This document shows, one piece after another, positions 54,296-62,092 of a stretch of DNA of 64,000 nt; within the stretch, counting starts at the first letter, position 1, and every line of letters starts with the position of its first letter. Below the pieces are notes generated by a model that was not told the DNA's origin, searched no databases, and worked only from the letters and a program-made list of their open reading frames with translations. Source of the DNA: Paenibacillus algorifonticola (GTDB lineage: Bacteria; Bacillota; Bacilli; Paenibacillales; Paenibacillaceae); the NCBI RefSeq assembly GCF_000971975.1, contig NZ_KQ040784.1, forward strand, positions 34,987 through 98,986, read 5' to 3'. The translations under genes were made by a program, and so were the position numbers.

Positions 54296-55042
54296 CTAAT
54301 TCGATTCTGATTTAGGGCCTGCTTGTGCTGAAGATGACGGCGACGCTGGCGTATAATCCAGCAAATCAAACAGCTGCGCTTTCTCCAGCTCCGTCAAGTC
54401 GCGCCATTCGCCGATAGGCAGCTCGCCCAGTTGAATGTTCATAATGCGGACACGCTGAAGCTTCCGCACATGGTAGCCGAAGGCTTCGCACATTCTGCGA
54501 ATTTGGCGGTTGCGACCCTCTGTCAATACGATGCGGAACACGCGCTCCGCACTGCGCGTCACTTTGCAGGGTAGCGTCATGCTGCCCAAAATTTTGACGC
54601 CCTCCGACATGCCAATGACAAACGATTCGCTGATCGGGCGATCCACCGTCACGATATATTCCTTCTCATGCTTGCCCTCCGAGCGCAAAATCGGATTCAC
54701 GACATCGCCGTCATTCGTCATGAGAATAAGCCCTTCGGAATCTTTATCAAGTCTGCCAATGGGAAAAATCCGCTCTTGATGGCTCACATAATCAACGATG
54801 TTGCCTTCAATATGCAGCTCGGTCGTACAAGTAATGCCCGCAGGCTTGTTTAAAGCAATATACACATGGCCCTTATGTTCTCCAATTCGGTTGCCGTCAA
54901 TACGCACATCATCGCCGTGCTCCGCTTGGCTGCCAAGAAGTGCCGGGCTGCCATTGATCGTCACCCGTCCGCCTTCTACCAGCTTGTCCGCTTCTCGACG
55001 CGAGCAATAACCGGTTTCACTAATAAATTTATTAATTCTCAC
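54296..55042 (-). CDS. rluF: 23S rRNA pseudouridine synthase, RluF-like
   Basis: The 248-residue enzyme has an S4 RNA-binding domain (residues 1-60, FISETGYCSRREADKLVEGG) and the RsuA-type catalytic core with GRLDKDSEGLILMTNDGD (catalytic Asp) and GRNRQIRRMCEAFGY. The GITCTTE stretch is typical of RluF in place of RluB or RsuA. A Ser/Ala-rich tail ends the protein. Not co-transcribed with DinB by appearance. Confidence 0.9.
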   Translation of the reverse strand: MRINKFISETGYCSRREADKLVEGGRVTINGSPALLGSQAEHGDDVRIDGNRIGEHKGHVYIALNKPAGITCTTELHIEGNIVDYVSHQERIFPIGRLDKDSEGLILMTNDGDVVNPILRSEGKHEKEYIVTVDRPISESFVIGMSEGVKILGSMTLPCKVTRSAERVFRIVLTEGRNRQIRRMCEAFGYHVRKLQRVRIMNIQLGELPIGEWRDLTELEKAQLFDLLDYTPASPSSSAQAGPKSESN

Positions 55043-55078
55043 TTGCCCTCACCTCATCCAAGTATGCCGCTCATTCTG

Positions 55079-56965
55079 CTATCCATATAAACCTGCAGCG
55101 CCTGCTTTTTCTACTAGTATACCTCCGTCGCCCTCGTCTTTCAAAGTAGGAAGCGTAATAGTCACCGTTGTTCCGGCGTTCACTTGGCTTTGAATATCGA
55201 TCATGCCATGATGGCTCTGGATAATGCGCTGGCTGACCATCATGCCAAGTCCGGTACCGCTCTCTTTGCCTGTCACGAATGGGCTGCCGATTTGCGGAAT
55301 CATTTCCTCCGGAATGCCGATGCCTTCATCCGCTATTTCTATAGTAATATGGCTGGTGTTTCGTTTTAAGCGTATGTAAATCGGGCCTCCGCTCGGCATC
55401 GCTTCAATTGCATTTTTCAGCACATTGATGAATACTTGCTTGAGCTGATTTTCCTCACAGGAAATCTGGCAGGGCTCTTCGGTGAAAACGGTAAGAAACT
55501 CCGCATTATGTAAATTTGCCTCGCTGTCCAGAAACAGCAGCACATCTCGCAGCACCTGTTTAACATCCTTTACGGTAAACTGTGTCGCCTGTGGTTTTGC
55601 CAAAATCAAAAATTCGCTGACAATCAGGTTAATGCGATCCAGCTCCGACAGCATCAAGCTTGTATGCTCGGCATTTCCCGTACGATTCTTCAGTTGAAGC
55701 TGAAGAAAACCTCGGAGTGTCGTCAGCGGATTACGAATTTCATGGGCAACGCCAGCCGCAAGCTGACCCACCGTCGTCAGCTTCTCGGAGCGGCGCAGCA
55801 GCTCCTCCATCTTGTTGCGGCTCCTCATGTCGCGGGTAATGCTCGCGAACGCCTTCACCTCGCCTGCACTATCTCGAATCGGGGATATCGTAACACTGAC
55901 GGGGATGACTTCACCCAATTTCGTTAAACGCTTCGTCTCCTGTGCAGGGAGCACCTTGCCCGCAAGGAGCGAGGCAATGATCAGCTTCATTTCTCCCCGG
56001 TGGCTTTCCGGTGTGAGCACCAGCGAACAACCAAGCGCCTCTTCCGCTGTATACCCATACAGCTGCTCAAAGGCTTGATTTACTTGAATAATGATTCCCT
56101 GCAAATCGACAACATGGATCGCATCACTCGTATGATTAATGAAGGATTGTAAATAATTTTTCATCCGGCGGTTTTCTTCAAAGGCTTTGCGCAGCTTGTC
56201 CATGTAAATGCTGAGATTTTGCGACATTGCGTTTATTTTCACAGCGAGCAAGCCAAATTCATCCCTGCTTCTCACTTTAATGAACGAATCAAAACGGCCG
56301 TGAGACACCTCATTGACCTTCCACAAAATCGATTTAAGCGGACGGAGCAGCATGCCCGACAGCAAATAGCTCCCAAATAGGATAAATAGCATAAAGATGC
56401 TGGCATACTTCAACCAATCCCTCACCTTGTATGCAGCCCGTTCATGAAAGTATTCATAGCTATAGACGATGCGAATAACGGCGGGCTTCATATTTTCATT
56501 GCTGTAGTAGCTCTTTAAATAAGCCACCCCATCCTCTTCGAATTCATTGACCCGAAAAAGGCGATCCCTGGCTGTCTGATTAATCAGCTCCTGTTCAAGC
56601 TCGGCATCGTAATGGCTCTGCTCTCCATAAATAACATCATAGCTAGCTATGCTCGTAACCTGCTCCTCATGATCATGCGGCTGTAATATGGTTATATCCA
56701 AAATGCGAGCGTCCCATCGCTTCCAGCCTTCAATCAGCCTATGCAATTGTTCCTCCGTCTCTGCGTCAGGAGGCATGCCCGCCGCCAGCTGGCTATCTGA
56801 TAAAGACAGCGTTTCGTAAAGCTGTACAGATGCTTTGCTCAGCATGCTGCCAAGATTTTTGTGCATATTGCGAAACATCGAATATTGGTCCACAATAAGT
56901 AGGGTAACAAACATGGAGAAGAATGCTATCGCAATTAGTAAGCAGAGCTTGAGTTTGAATGGCAC
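55079..56965 (-). CDS. Membrane sensor histidine kinase, sporulation-kinase type
   Basis: The 628-residue protein has two transmembrane helices (about 2-25 and 186-205) around an extracellular sensor of 160 residues, then HAMP (207-260), PAS (270-380), HisKA with GVAHEIRNPLTTLRGFLQLQ (His408) and HATPase (FINVLKNAIEAM, DEGIGIP, GTGLGM). No response regulator is linked, and HEIRNPLTTLRGFLQL is the form seen in KinA-KinE kinases that feed Spo0F. The GTG start at 56965 follows AAAGGTGG; a GTG 15 codons upstream has no ribosome site and lies in a DnaA box. Confidence 0.9.
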   Translation of the reverse strand: MPFKLKLCLLIAIAFFSMFVTLLIVDQYSMFRNMHKNLGSMLSKASVQLYETLSLSDSQLAAGMPPDAETEEQLHRLIEGWKRWDARILDITILQPHDHEEQVTSIASYDVIYGEQSHYDAELEQELINQTARDRLFRVNEFEEDGVAYLKSYYSNENMKPAVIRIVYSYEYFHERAAYKVRDWLKYASIFMLFILFGSYLLSGMLLRPLKSILWKVNEVSHGRFDSFIKVRSRDEFGLLAVKINAMSQNLSIYMDKLRKAFEENRRMKNYLQSFINHTSDAIHVVDLQGIIIQVNQAFEQLYGYTAEEALGCSLVLTPESHRGEMKLIIASLLAGKVLPAQETKRLTKLGEVIPVSVTISPIRDSAGEVKAFASITRDMRSRNKMEELLRRSEKLTTVGQLAAGVAHEIRNPLTTLRGFLQLQLKNRTGNAEHTSLMLSELDRINLIVSEFLILAKPQATQFTVKDVKQVLRDVLLFLDSEANLHNAEFLTVFTEEPCQISCEENQLKQVFINVLKNAIEAMPSGGPIYIRLKRNTSHITIEIADEGIGIPEEMIPQIGSPFVTGKESGTGLGMMVSQRIIQSHHGMIDIQSQVNAGTTVTITLPTLKDEGDGGILVEKAGAAGLYG

Positions 56966-57002
56966 TACGAAGACCACCTTTATCGTCGTAAATTCGAACG
57001 AC

Positions 57003-57108
57003 TTATCCACATTCTATGAACAATATACGCTACTTATGCACATACCGGTCGAATATTTTGTGTATAAAAAAGTGCATAACCATAAAGTTATCCCCAATGT
57101 TATCCACC
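57003..57108. promoter_or_regulatory. Cluster of DnaA boxes
   Basis: Within 106 bases lie one perfect DnaA box TTATCCACA (57003-57011), four single-mismatch forms (TTATGCACA 57034, TTATACACA on the minus strand at 57059, TTATCCCCA 57088, TTATCCACC 57100) and a two-mismatch form at 57071. The cluster covers the region between the divergent sporulation-type kinase and tadA. AACAGA-ATA-TCTGTT at 57119-57133 is a further palindrome. Confidence 0.75.
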
Positions 57109-57153
57109 ACATGTTAACAACAGAATATCTGTTCGCTGAATAAACGCAATTGA

Positions 57154-57651
<498 letters not shown>

Positions 57652-57655
57652 TTGA

Positions 57656-57850
57656 CTAGTCGTTTTTACGACGCATGGAAGAACCAATCATCTCATCACG
57701 CTGCATCTGTTGAAGTGCAACGATTAGTTGGTCTGCCTCCTCGCTAATCGCAAGAACGTCAGGGTCTGTCAGACTACCTCGTGCTTCGGCTATCTCATGG
57801 AGCTTTAGCCTTAGCGATTGCAATTGATCGAGTAGAATTATTTTGTCCAT
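57656..57850 (-). CDS. Spo0E-like aspartyl-phosphate phosphatase
   Basis: The 64-residue protein forms two helices with the family core LAISEEADQLI, matching the SxxxDxLI motif of Spo0E, YisI and YnzD. Such proteins dephosphorylate Spo0A-P and delay sporulation. The ribosome site is weak near the ATG. It lies convergent with tadA and near the sporulation-type kinase, giving a kinase-phosphatase pair acting on the same relay. Confidence 0.82.
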   Translation of the reverse strand: MDKIILLDQLQSLRLKLHEIAEARGSLTDPDVLAISEEADQLIVALQQMQRDEMIGSSMRRKND

Positions 57851-57942
57851 AGCTCGCTTCGTGGCCCACTCCTTAAATATAGCGCTCGTGTGGCAATTTT
57901 ATTTTATTATACGCTTATTCCGGTGGGCTGTTTGTAAAAACG

Positions 57943-57981
57943 TGTCGACAATCACCTATAATTTTCAGGCAACTTTCGACA
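57943..57981. promoter_or_regulatory. 0A-like boxes upstream of the Spo0E-like gene
   Basis: TTCGACA at 57975-57981 is a perfect Spo0A box, and the palindrome TGTCGACA at 57943-57950 matches 6 of 7 on each strand. A TATAAT on the minus strand lies between them and the gene at about 57910. The rest of 57851-58300 shows nothing I can name. Confidence 0.45.
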
Positions 57982-58300
57982 AAATCAGGATTAGATTCCA
58001 AAATAGTAGTCCATAATACCCATTTTTGAGTTTTAATGATTAACCAAATCAGCAACATATTGGCAAAGATGACATTCATGAATGGTTGCTGCTGTTCATT
58101 TCTTCATTTGGGAAAGTCCTTTTTATTTTCCCGACAAACGATGTCGATTTATCCACCGCGATTTTGTCGTAATAAATCTTTTTTTGTAAATGAAAGCTGA
58201 CATTAGCAGGAGAGCCGCGGCTATCCGTACGGCATCCTTATGCGTTTCGATTAGCATAGAAGTACACCTATAAGCGAACCCTTTATCTATGTTTGTTTTG

Positions 58301-58348
58301 AAAAAAAGCCCTGCCGCTTGACGGTTATCGTCATGGGGCAAGGCCTTC
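58301..58348 (-). terminator. Terminator after the chemotaxis-receptor remnant
   Basis: AGCCCTGCC...GACG pairs with CGTC...GGCAAGGCCT; seven T follow on the minus strand. A 78-codon frame starting inside it is therefore not a gene. Confidence 0.7.
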
Positions 58349-58405
58349 CTCGCTTCCAAGATGCTGAAAGCGTTGATCTCAACAGGATCTCTCGTTCTCG
58401 AATCA

Positions 58406-58774
58406 TTATTTCGTAAAATTGTAGGAAATCATCTGATCAGCAATGTCCTTCATCGATTGGCTTGAGTTCTGCAGACGCTCGATAACGCTCGTAAAAGCGC
58501 TAACCATGGAAGCCTGCTCCTCGGATGAGGCCACAATTTGCGAAATTCCGCGCTCCATGCCTTTGATCAACGTCTGAATGTCGCCAAGCGCCTTCTCCAT
58601 TTCTACTGTCGCTTTTTTTGGAATCGACAGACAACTTCCGCACTTCGGGGGTCACGACACTAAAGCCTGCTCCCGCTTCGCCTGCGCGCGCCGCTTCAAT
58701 TTCCGCATTAAGTCCAATGCTCCAGTTGATTCTGGCTCGTTAGCGTTCGACAATTTGTTCCACATGGAACATCG
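58406..58774 (-). pseudogene. Broken methyl-accepting chemotaxis protein signalling domain
   Basis: Reading the minus strand, one frame gives [19 protein letters not shown] and VVTPEVRKL, the hairpin tip of chemoreceptors, and a second frame continues as [15 protein letters not shown] to [12 protein letters not shown]. The frames join if one base is removed from the A7 run at 58613-58619 ([11 protein letters not shown] is restored). A stop codon also lies just upstream after MEQIVER. No sensor or membrane part remains. It is probably the decayed end of a short cytoplasmic receptor. Confidence 0.75.
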
Positions 58775-58818
58775 TCCTCCTCGAATGCTGTTGAATCCAT
58801 GATCCGAAGGAAAGCCAA

Positions 58819-58872
58819 AAGCCGCTTGTTTCGGGAGTTTGCTCTTTGCAGCACTCCCGAAACAAGCGGCTT
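58819..58872 (-). terminator. Perfect 20-bp stem after the chromate transporter genes
   Basis: AAGCCGCTTGTTTCGGGAGT and its exact complement flank a 14-base loop; a TTTT run follows on the minus strand. Probable terminator of the two-gene CHR unit. Confidence 0.7.
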
Positions 58873-58955
58873 AATAAGGTTCCAAGCTAAAGTATAGGGC
58901 TATAGGAGAGGAAAGATGAACAGCCTTTTCATTGTGCCCCCTTCGACAGCACCCG

Positions 58956-59486
58956 CTAAAATAAAATAATACCAGCCGCCCCTGCTCCGGCAATGATGAT
59001 AAACGGATGCAGCTTGTAGCGCAGCAGCAAATACAAACTGCATGCAACGATGAGCAGCATCCCAGCGAACGACCAGCTCAGGATCGATCCATCATTCGGA
59101 TAGCCGAAATGAATGGCCGCATAGACCATTAGGCCGGTAATCATCGGCTTCAAGCCGTAAAAGGAGGCCGACAGCCATTTATTATTTTGGAGACGGAGGA
59201 TGAACGCCGACAGCACAATCACGAGCACCAGCGACGGCAGCACCATGCCGGCAGTCGCTATGACCGCGCCCGTGATGCCGGCGGACTGATAACCGATCAG
59301 CGTCGCGGCATTTGTTGCAATGGAGCCAGGCGCCATCCCGGCAAGGGAGACGGCCTGCTGAAATTCACCTTGCGTCATCCAGCCTCGGGATAAAGCCTCG
59401 TATTGAATAATCGGAATAACCGCGTAGCCCCCTCCAAACGAGACACAGCCTATTTTCAAAAAAACAATAAACAGCTCTCCGAGCAT
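58956..59486 (-). CDS. Chromate transporter, short CHR subunit
   Basis: The 176-residue membrane protein is one CHR domain with SFGGGYAVIPIIQYEA and SLAGMAPGSIATNAATLIGY. Short CHR proteins act in pairs to export chromate; anion specificity is not proven by sequence. It is the second gene of the pair, 26 bases after its partner. GAGAGGGGGACG precedes ATG. Confidence 0.9.
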   Translation of the reverse strand: MLGELFIVFLKIGCVSFGGGYAVIPIIQYEALSRGWMTQGEFQQAVSLAGMAPGSIATNAATLIGYQSAGITGAVIATAGMVLPSLVLVIVLSAFILRLQNNKWLSASFYGLKPMITGLMVYAAIHFGYPNDGSILSWSFAGMLLIVACSLYLLLRYKLHPFIIIAGAGAAGIILF

Positions 59487-59512
59487 ATTCCGTCCCCCTC
59501 TCCATTTCCCGT

Positions 59513-60142
59513 CTAAATGTAATATTCAATTTCGCTGCTGTTTCTGCTGACGGAAGCTTTCTCAGTTAACACCTTCATCCCCAGCAGCTCCTTGCCCTTC
59601 GTGAATACGATGCCTCCAAGCAGACCCGCCATGACGACGTAAATCGGATTAATCGTAGTAAACAGCAGCACGGCAAGCGTCACAACCGCTACGAACGTCG
59701 TCGCAACATCAAACAACGCCGCCCGCGCCATGCGGTAAGCTGCCATCACCATTAAGGCAATGACCGCTCCATGTATCCCTTTAAGTGCCGCTACCAGCTT
59801 CGGATGATCACCAAAAACGCGCATGAACAAGCCGAGCAGCAAAACGAGCAGCAGCGTAGGAAGCGTGATGCCAACGATGGCGATAATAGCCCCTGCGGCG
59901 CCCGCCTGCCGATAGCCAACCATCGCTGCCGCATTGACGCCTACACCGCCGGGTGCGGACCCTGCAAGCGAAATGAGCTGCATCCATTCTTTTTCATCCA
60001 GCCACTGCCGCTTCTGCACGGCCTCCCGCTCGATCATCGGCATCATCGCGTAGCCGCCGCCAAACGTTGTAGGTCCAATTCTAAAAAATATCCAAAACAG
60101 CTGCAGCAGCATGCCTAGCCGATTATTTTGTTCATTTGCCAT
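59513..60142 (-). CDS. Chromate transporter, short CHR subunit (partner)
   Basis: The 209-residue CHR domain has TFGGGYAMMPMIEREAV and SLAGSAPGGVGVNAAAMVGY, with a longer hydrophilic tail than its partner. The two genes form an operon equivalent to the split CHR pairs of Bacillus. GGAGGGAAC precedes ATG. Confidence 0.9.
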   Translation of the reverse strand: MANEQNNRLGMLLQLFWIFFRIGPTTFGGGYAMMPMIEREAVQKRQWLDEKEWMQLISLAGSAPGGVGVNAAAMVGYRQAGAAGAIIAIVGITLPTLLLVLLLGLFMRVFGDHPKLVAALKGIHGAVIALMVMAAYRMARAALFDVATTFVAVVTLAVLLFTTINPIYVVMAGLLGGIVFTKGKELLGMKVLTEKASVSRNSSEIEYYI

Positions 60143-60405
60143 GAGGTTCCCTCCATTGATGGGTGATGCTACCTCTCTATTGTACCACCTTTATTTCATT
60201 TTGGGATTAACTTAAGAAAAAAAGGCTTATAACTTCATTTTATCGGAATCAATCGGCTGGATTATAAGTGATTTAGAGTAAGTTTATTTCATTTTGACAA
60301 AATGTTCGAGACGGACTTGAACATAGCGACTGTCCTTGAATTACGATATAATGAAGAGTGGCACTTTCATTTTTTCATCCTACCTATAGTAAGCAGGGAT
60401 TAGTT

Positions 60406-61605
60406 ATGTACAAAGCGCAGCGAAGCGTTCCCTCTCATAAAGAGCTTATTTATACACAAATCGCCGAGCAGGGCACCGTGTCGAAAGCGGAGCTGCTAGA
60501 CAGGCACAAGCTGACGAGCAGTACGCTCACACGTGTACTGGAGGAGCTGGTGACGGAGGGTCTGATTCAGGAGACGGGTCTTGGTCCTTCCAGTGGCGGC
60601 AGACGGCCGATTTTATACCAGATTCATGCGGATTACCGGTACATTTTCGGACTGGAAATTTCGCGTTTCTCTTCGACGCTAGGCTTATTCGATATGCAGC
60701 TGAATCAGAAATCACTCGTGCGCTGGCGGATGGATGAGGCGATGACGCCGCAGGCGCTGGTCGACTACGCGTCGCAGCTGATGCGCACGCTGCTTCGGGA
60801 TCATCGGATCGAGCGGGAGCAAATTCTCGGCATTGGCATTGGGGCGGTTGGACCGCTTGACCGGAGCAGCGGAATGATTTTGGACCCGCTGTATTTTGCC
60901 GCCCGAGGCTGGACGCAGGTGCCGATTTGCCAAATGTTTGAGGAAGCAACCGGATTCACAGCGTTTCTTGAAAATGGTGCCAACACCGCGCTGCTCGGCG
61001 AACGCTGGGCGCTGCGTCATGAAGACATCGAGCATGCGCTGTACGTGCATGCCGGCGTCAGCCTGCGCTCCGCGATGATGTCGTACGGCCGTATCGTCCA
61101 CGGCACGATGGATATGGAAGGCTCGATCGGGCAGATGATCATTCATACCGATGGACCTCGACTGTCTTCGGCAGGCAATTACGGTGCGCTGGAGGCGTAC
61201 GCGTCGATTCAGGCGCTGGAGCATCAGGCACGCTCCCATGCGAAGATGGGGCAGGATTCGCTGCTCAAAGCGTATTCCGTCACGCCCGAGCAGCTCAATT
61301 ATGAAGTGCTGCTGCAAGCCCTGTCGGCGGAGGATCCGTATGTGCGGGAGCTGTTCCAGCAGTCCGCCGTCTATTTCGGCGTCGGTCTGGCGAATTTGAT
61401 TAATATTTTTCATCCGGAGCTTGTTATTCTGGGCGGCGCTTTAATTAATTCTAAGCCGATGTATTTTCAGACCGCTACAGAAACCGCGAAGAAAAACACC
61501 TACTATTCCCCCGCCTATGAGCCGAGGTTTTCCAAAGGCCAGCTCAAAGAGGATGCCGTCGTGACCGGCGCGGCGCTGACTGTGCGCAATAAGATGCGGA
61601 TTTAA
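60406..61605 (+). CDS. ROK-family transcriptional regulator lacking kinase and zinc residues
   Basis: The 399-residue protein has an N-terminal winged helix (VSKAELLDRHKLTSSTLTRV) and a ROK domain. In the ROK zinc motif CxCGxxGCxE the cysteines are missing (SSAGNYGALEAYAS), and the kinase aspartate is replaced in LENGANTALLGE (NG for ND). It is therefore a regulator only, and a divergent one. The start at 60406 gives the HTH near the N-terminus; the ribosome site AGGGAT is moderate. No sugar genes are adjacent, so targets are unknown. Confidence 0.85.
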   Translation: MYKAQRSVPSHKELIYTQIAEQGTVSKAELLDRHKLTSSTLTRVLEELVTEGLIQETGLGPSSGGRRPILYQIHADYRYIFGLEISRFSSTLGLFDMQLNQKSLVRWRMDEAMTPQALVDYASQLMRTLLRDHRIEREQILGIGIGAVGPLDRSSGMILDPLYFAARGWTQVPICQMFEEATGFTAFLENGANTALLGERWALRHEDIEHALYVHAGVSLRSAMMSYGRIVHGTMDMEGSIGQMIIHTDGPRLSSAGNYGALEAYASIQALEHQARSHAKMGQDSLLKAYSVTPEQLNYEVLLQALSAEDPYVRELFQQSAVYFGVGLANLINIFHPELVILGGALINSKPMYFQTATETAKKNTYYSPAYEPRFSKGQLKEDAVVTGAALTVRNKMRI

Positions 61606-61686
61606 TGAGCGTTGTGATATTGGTGCAGCAGAATGTTGAATTCTGAGCTGGATGGGTTGAACAAGGGATTAGGCAGGTAGGCAATG

Positions 61687-61715
61687 TTGCTTGATTCAGC
61701 CTTCCATGGTAAAAT
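61687..61715 (+). promoter_or_regulatory. Promoter of tRNA-Arg
   Basis: TTGCTT-N17-TAAAAT, ending 12 bases before the mature tRNA. Confidence 0.6.
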
Positions 61716-61727
61716 AATCAATGCTGC

Positions 61728-61804
61728 GCGCCCGTAGCTCAGCAGGATAGAGCGACAGTTTCCTAAACTGCAGGTCGTACGTTCGAATCGTATCGGGCGC
61801 GCCA
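61728..61804 (+). tRNA. tRNA-Arg (anticodon CCU)
   Basis: The cloverleaf is complete: acceptor GCGCCCG/CGGGCGC, D-arm GCTC/GAGC, anticodon loop TTCCTAA with CCT at 34-36, T-loop TTCGAAT, discriminator G and encoded CCA. The anticodon stem has one A-C mismatch at its base. It reads AGG codons. It stands alone at the edge of an AT-rich segment, a common integration site for genomic islands. Confidence 0.96.
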
Positions 61805-61817
61805 TATTTAAAGAGTC

Positions 61818-61846
61818 GAGAACCGTACTAATGTGCGGTTCTTTTT
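61818..61846 (+). terminator. Terminator after tRNA-Arg
   Basis: GAACCGTAC and GTGCGGTTC with a 4-base loop, followed by six T. The bases from here to 62070 show nothing further that I can name. Confidence 0.88.
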
Positions 61847-62092
61847 TGTGTTTGTCAGCGTGTTTGCGGTAGGAACCTGCGGGCGAAGTGTGCGTTAGAA
61901 GACGCTATTTTCTATACATAGGCCAAATGGCATGGTATAGTCAATTTGAAGGAATTGAATTTTTATCCAGTGGTATTTGCGATGTTTGTAAATAAGACGT
62001 TATACGCAATAATTGAGGTTCTAAACAAAATAGAAGAAAAATAAGAATAATTGTCGAATAATAAGTATTACAAATTTTAGGAGGTATATAAT

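Noticed and set aside
57003..57108. Chromosomal replication origin
   Set aside because: DnaA boxes are present, but dnaA, dnaN and recF are not nearby and no clear AT-rich unwinding element is seen, so a regulatory or titration cluster fits better.
58123..58359. 78-codon frame on the minus strand
   Set aside because: Its start lies inside a terminator hairpin (58301-58348), it has no ribosome site and no recognisable domain.
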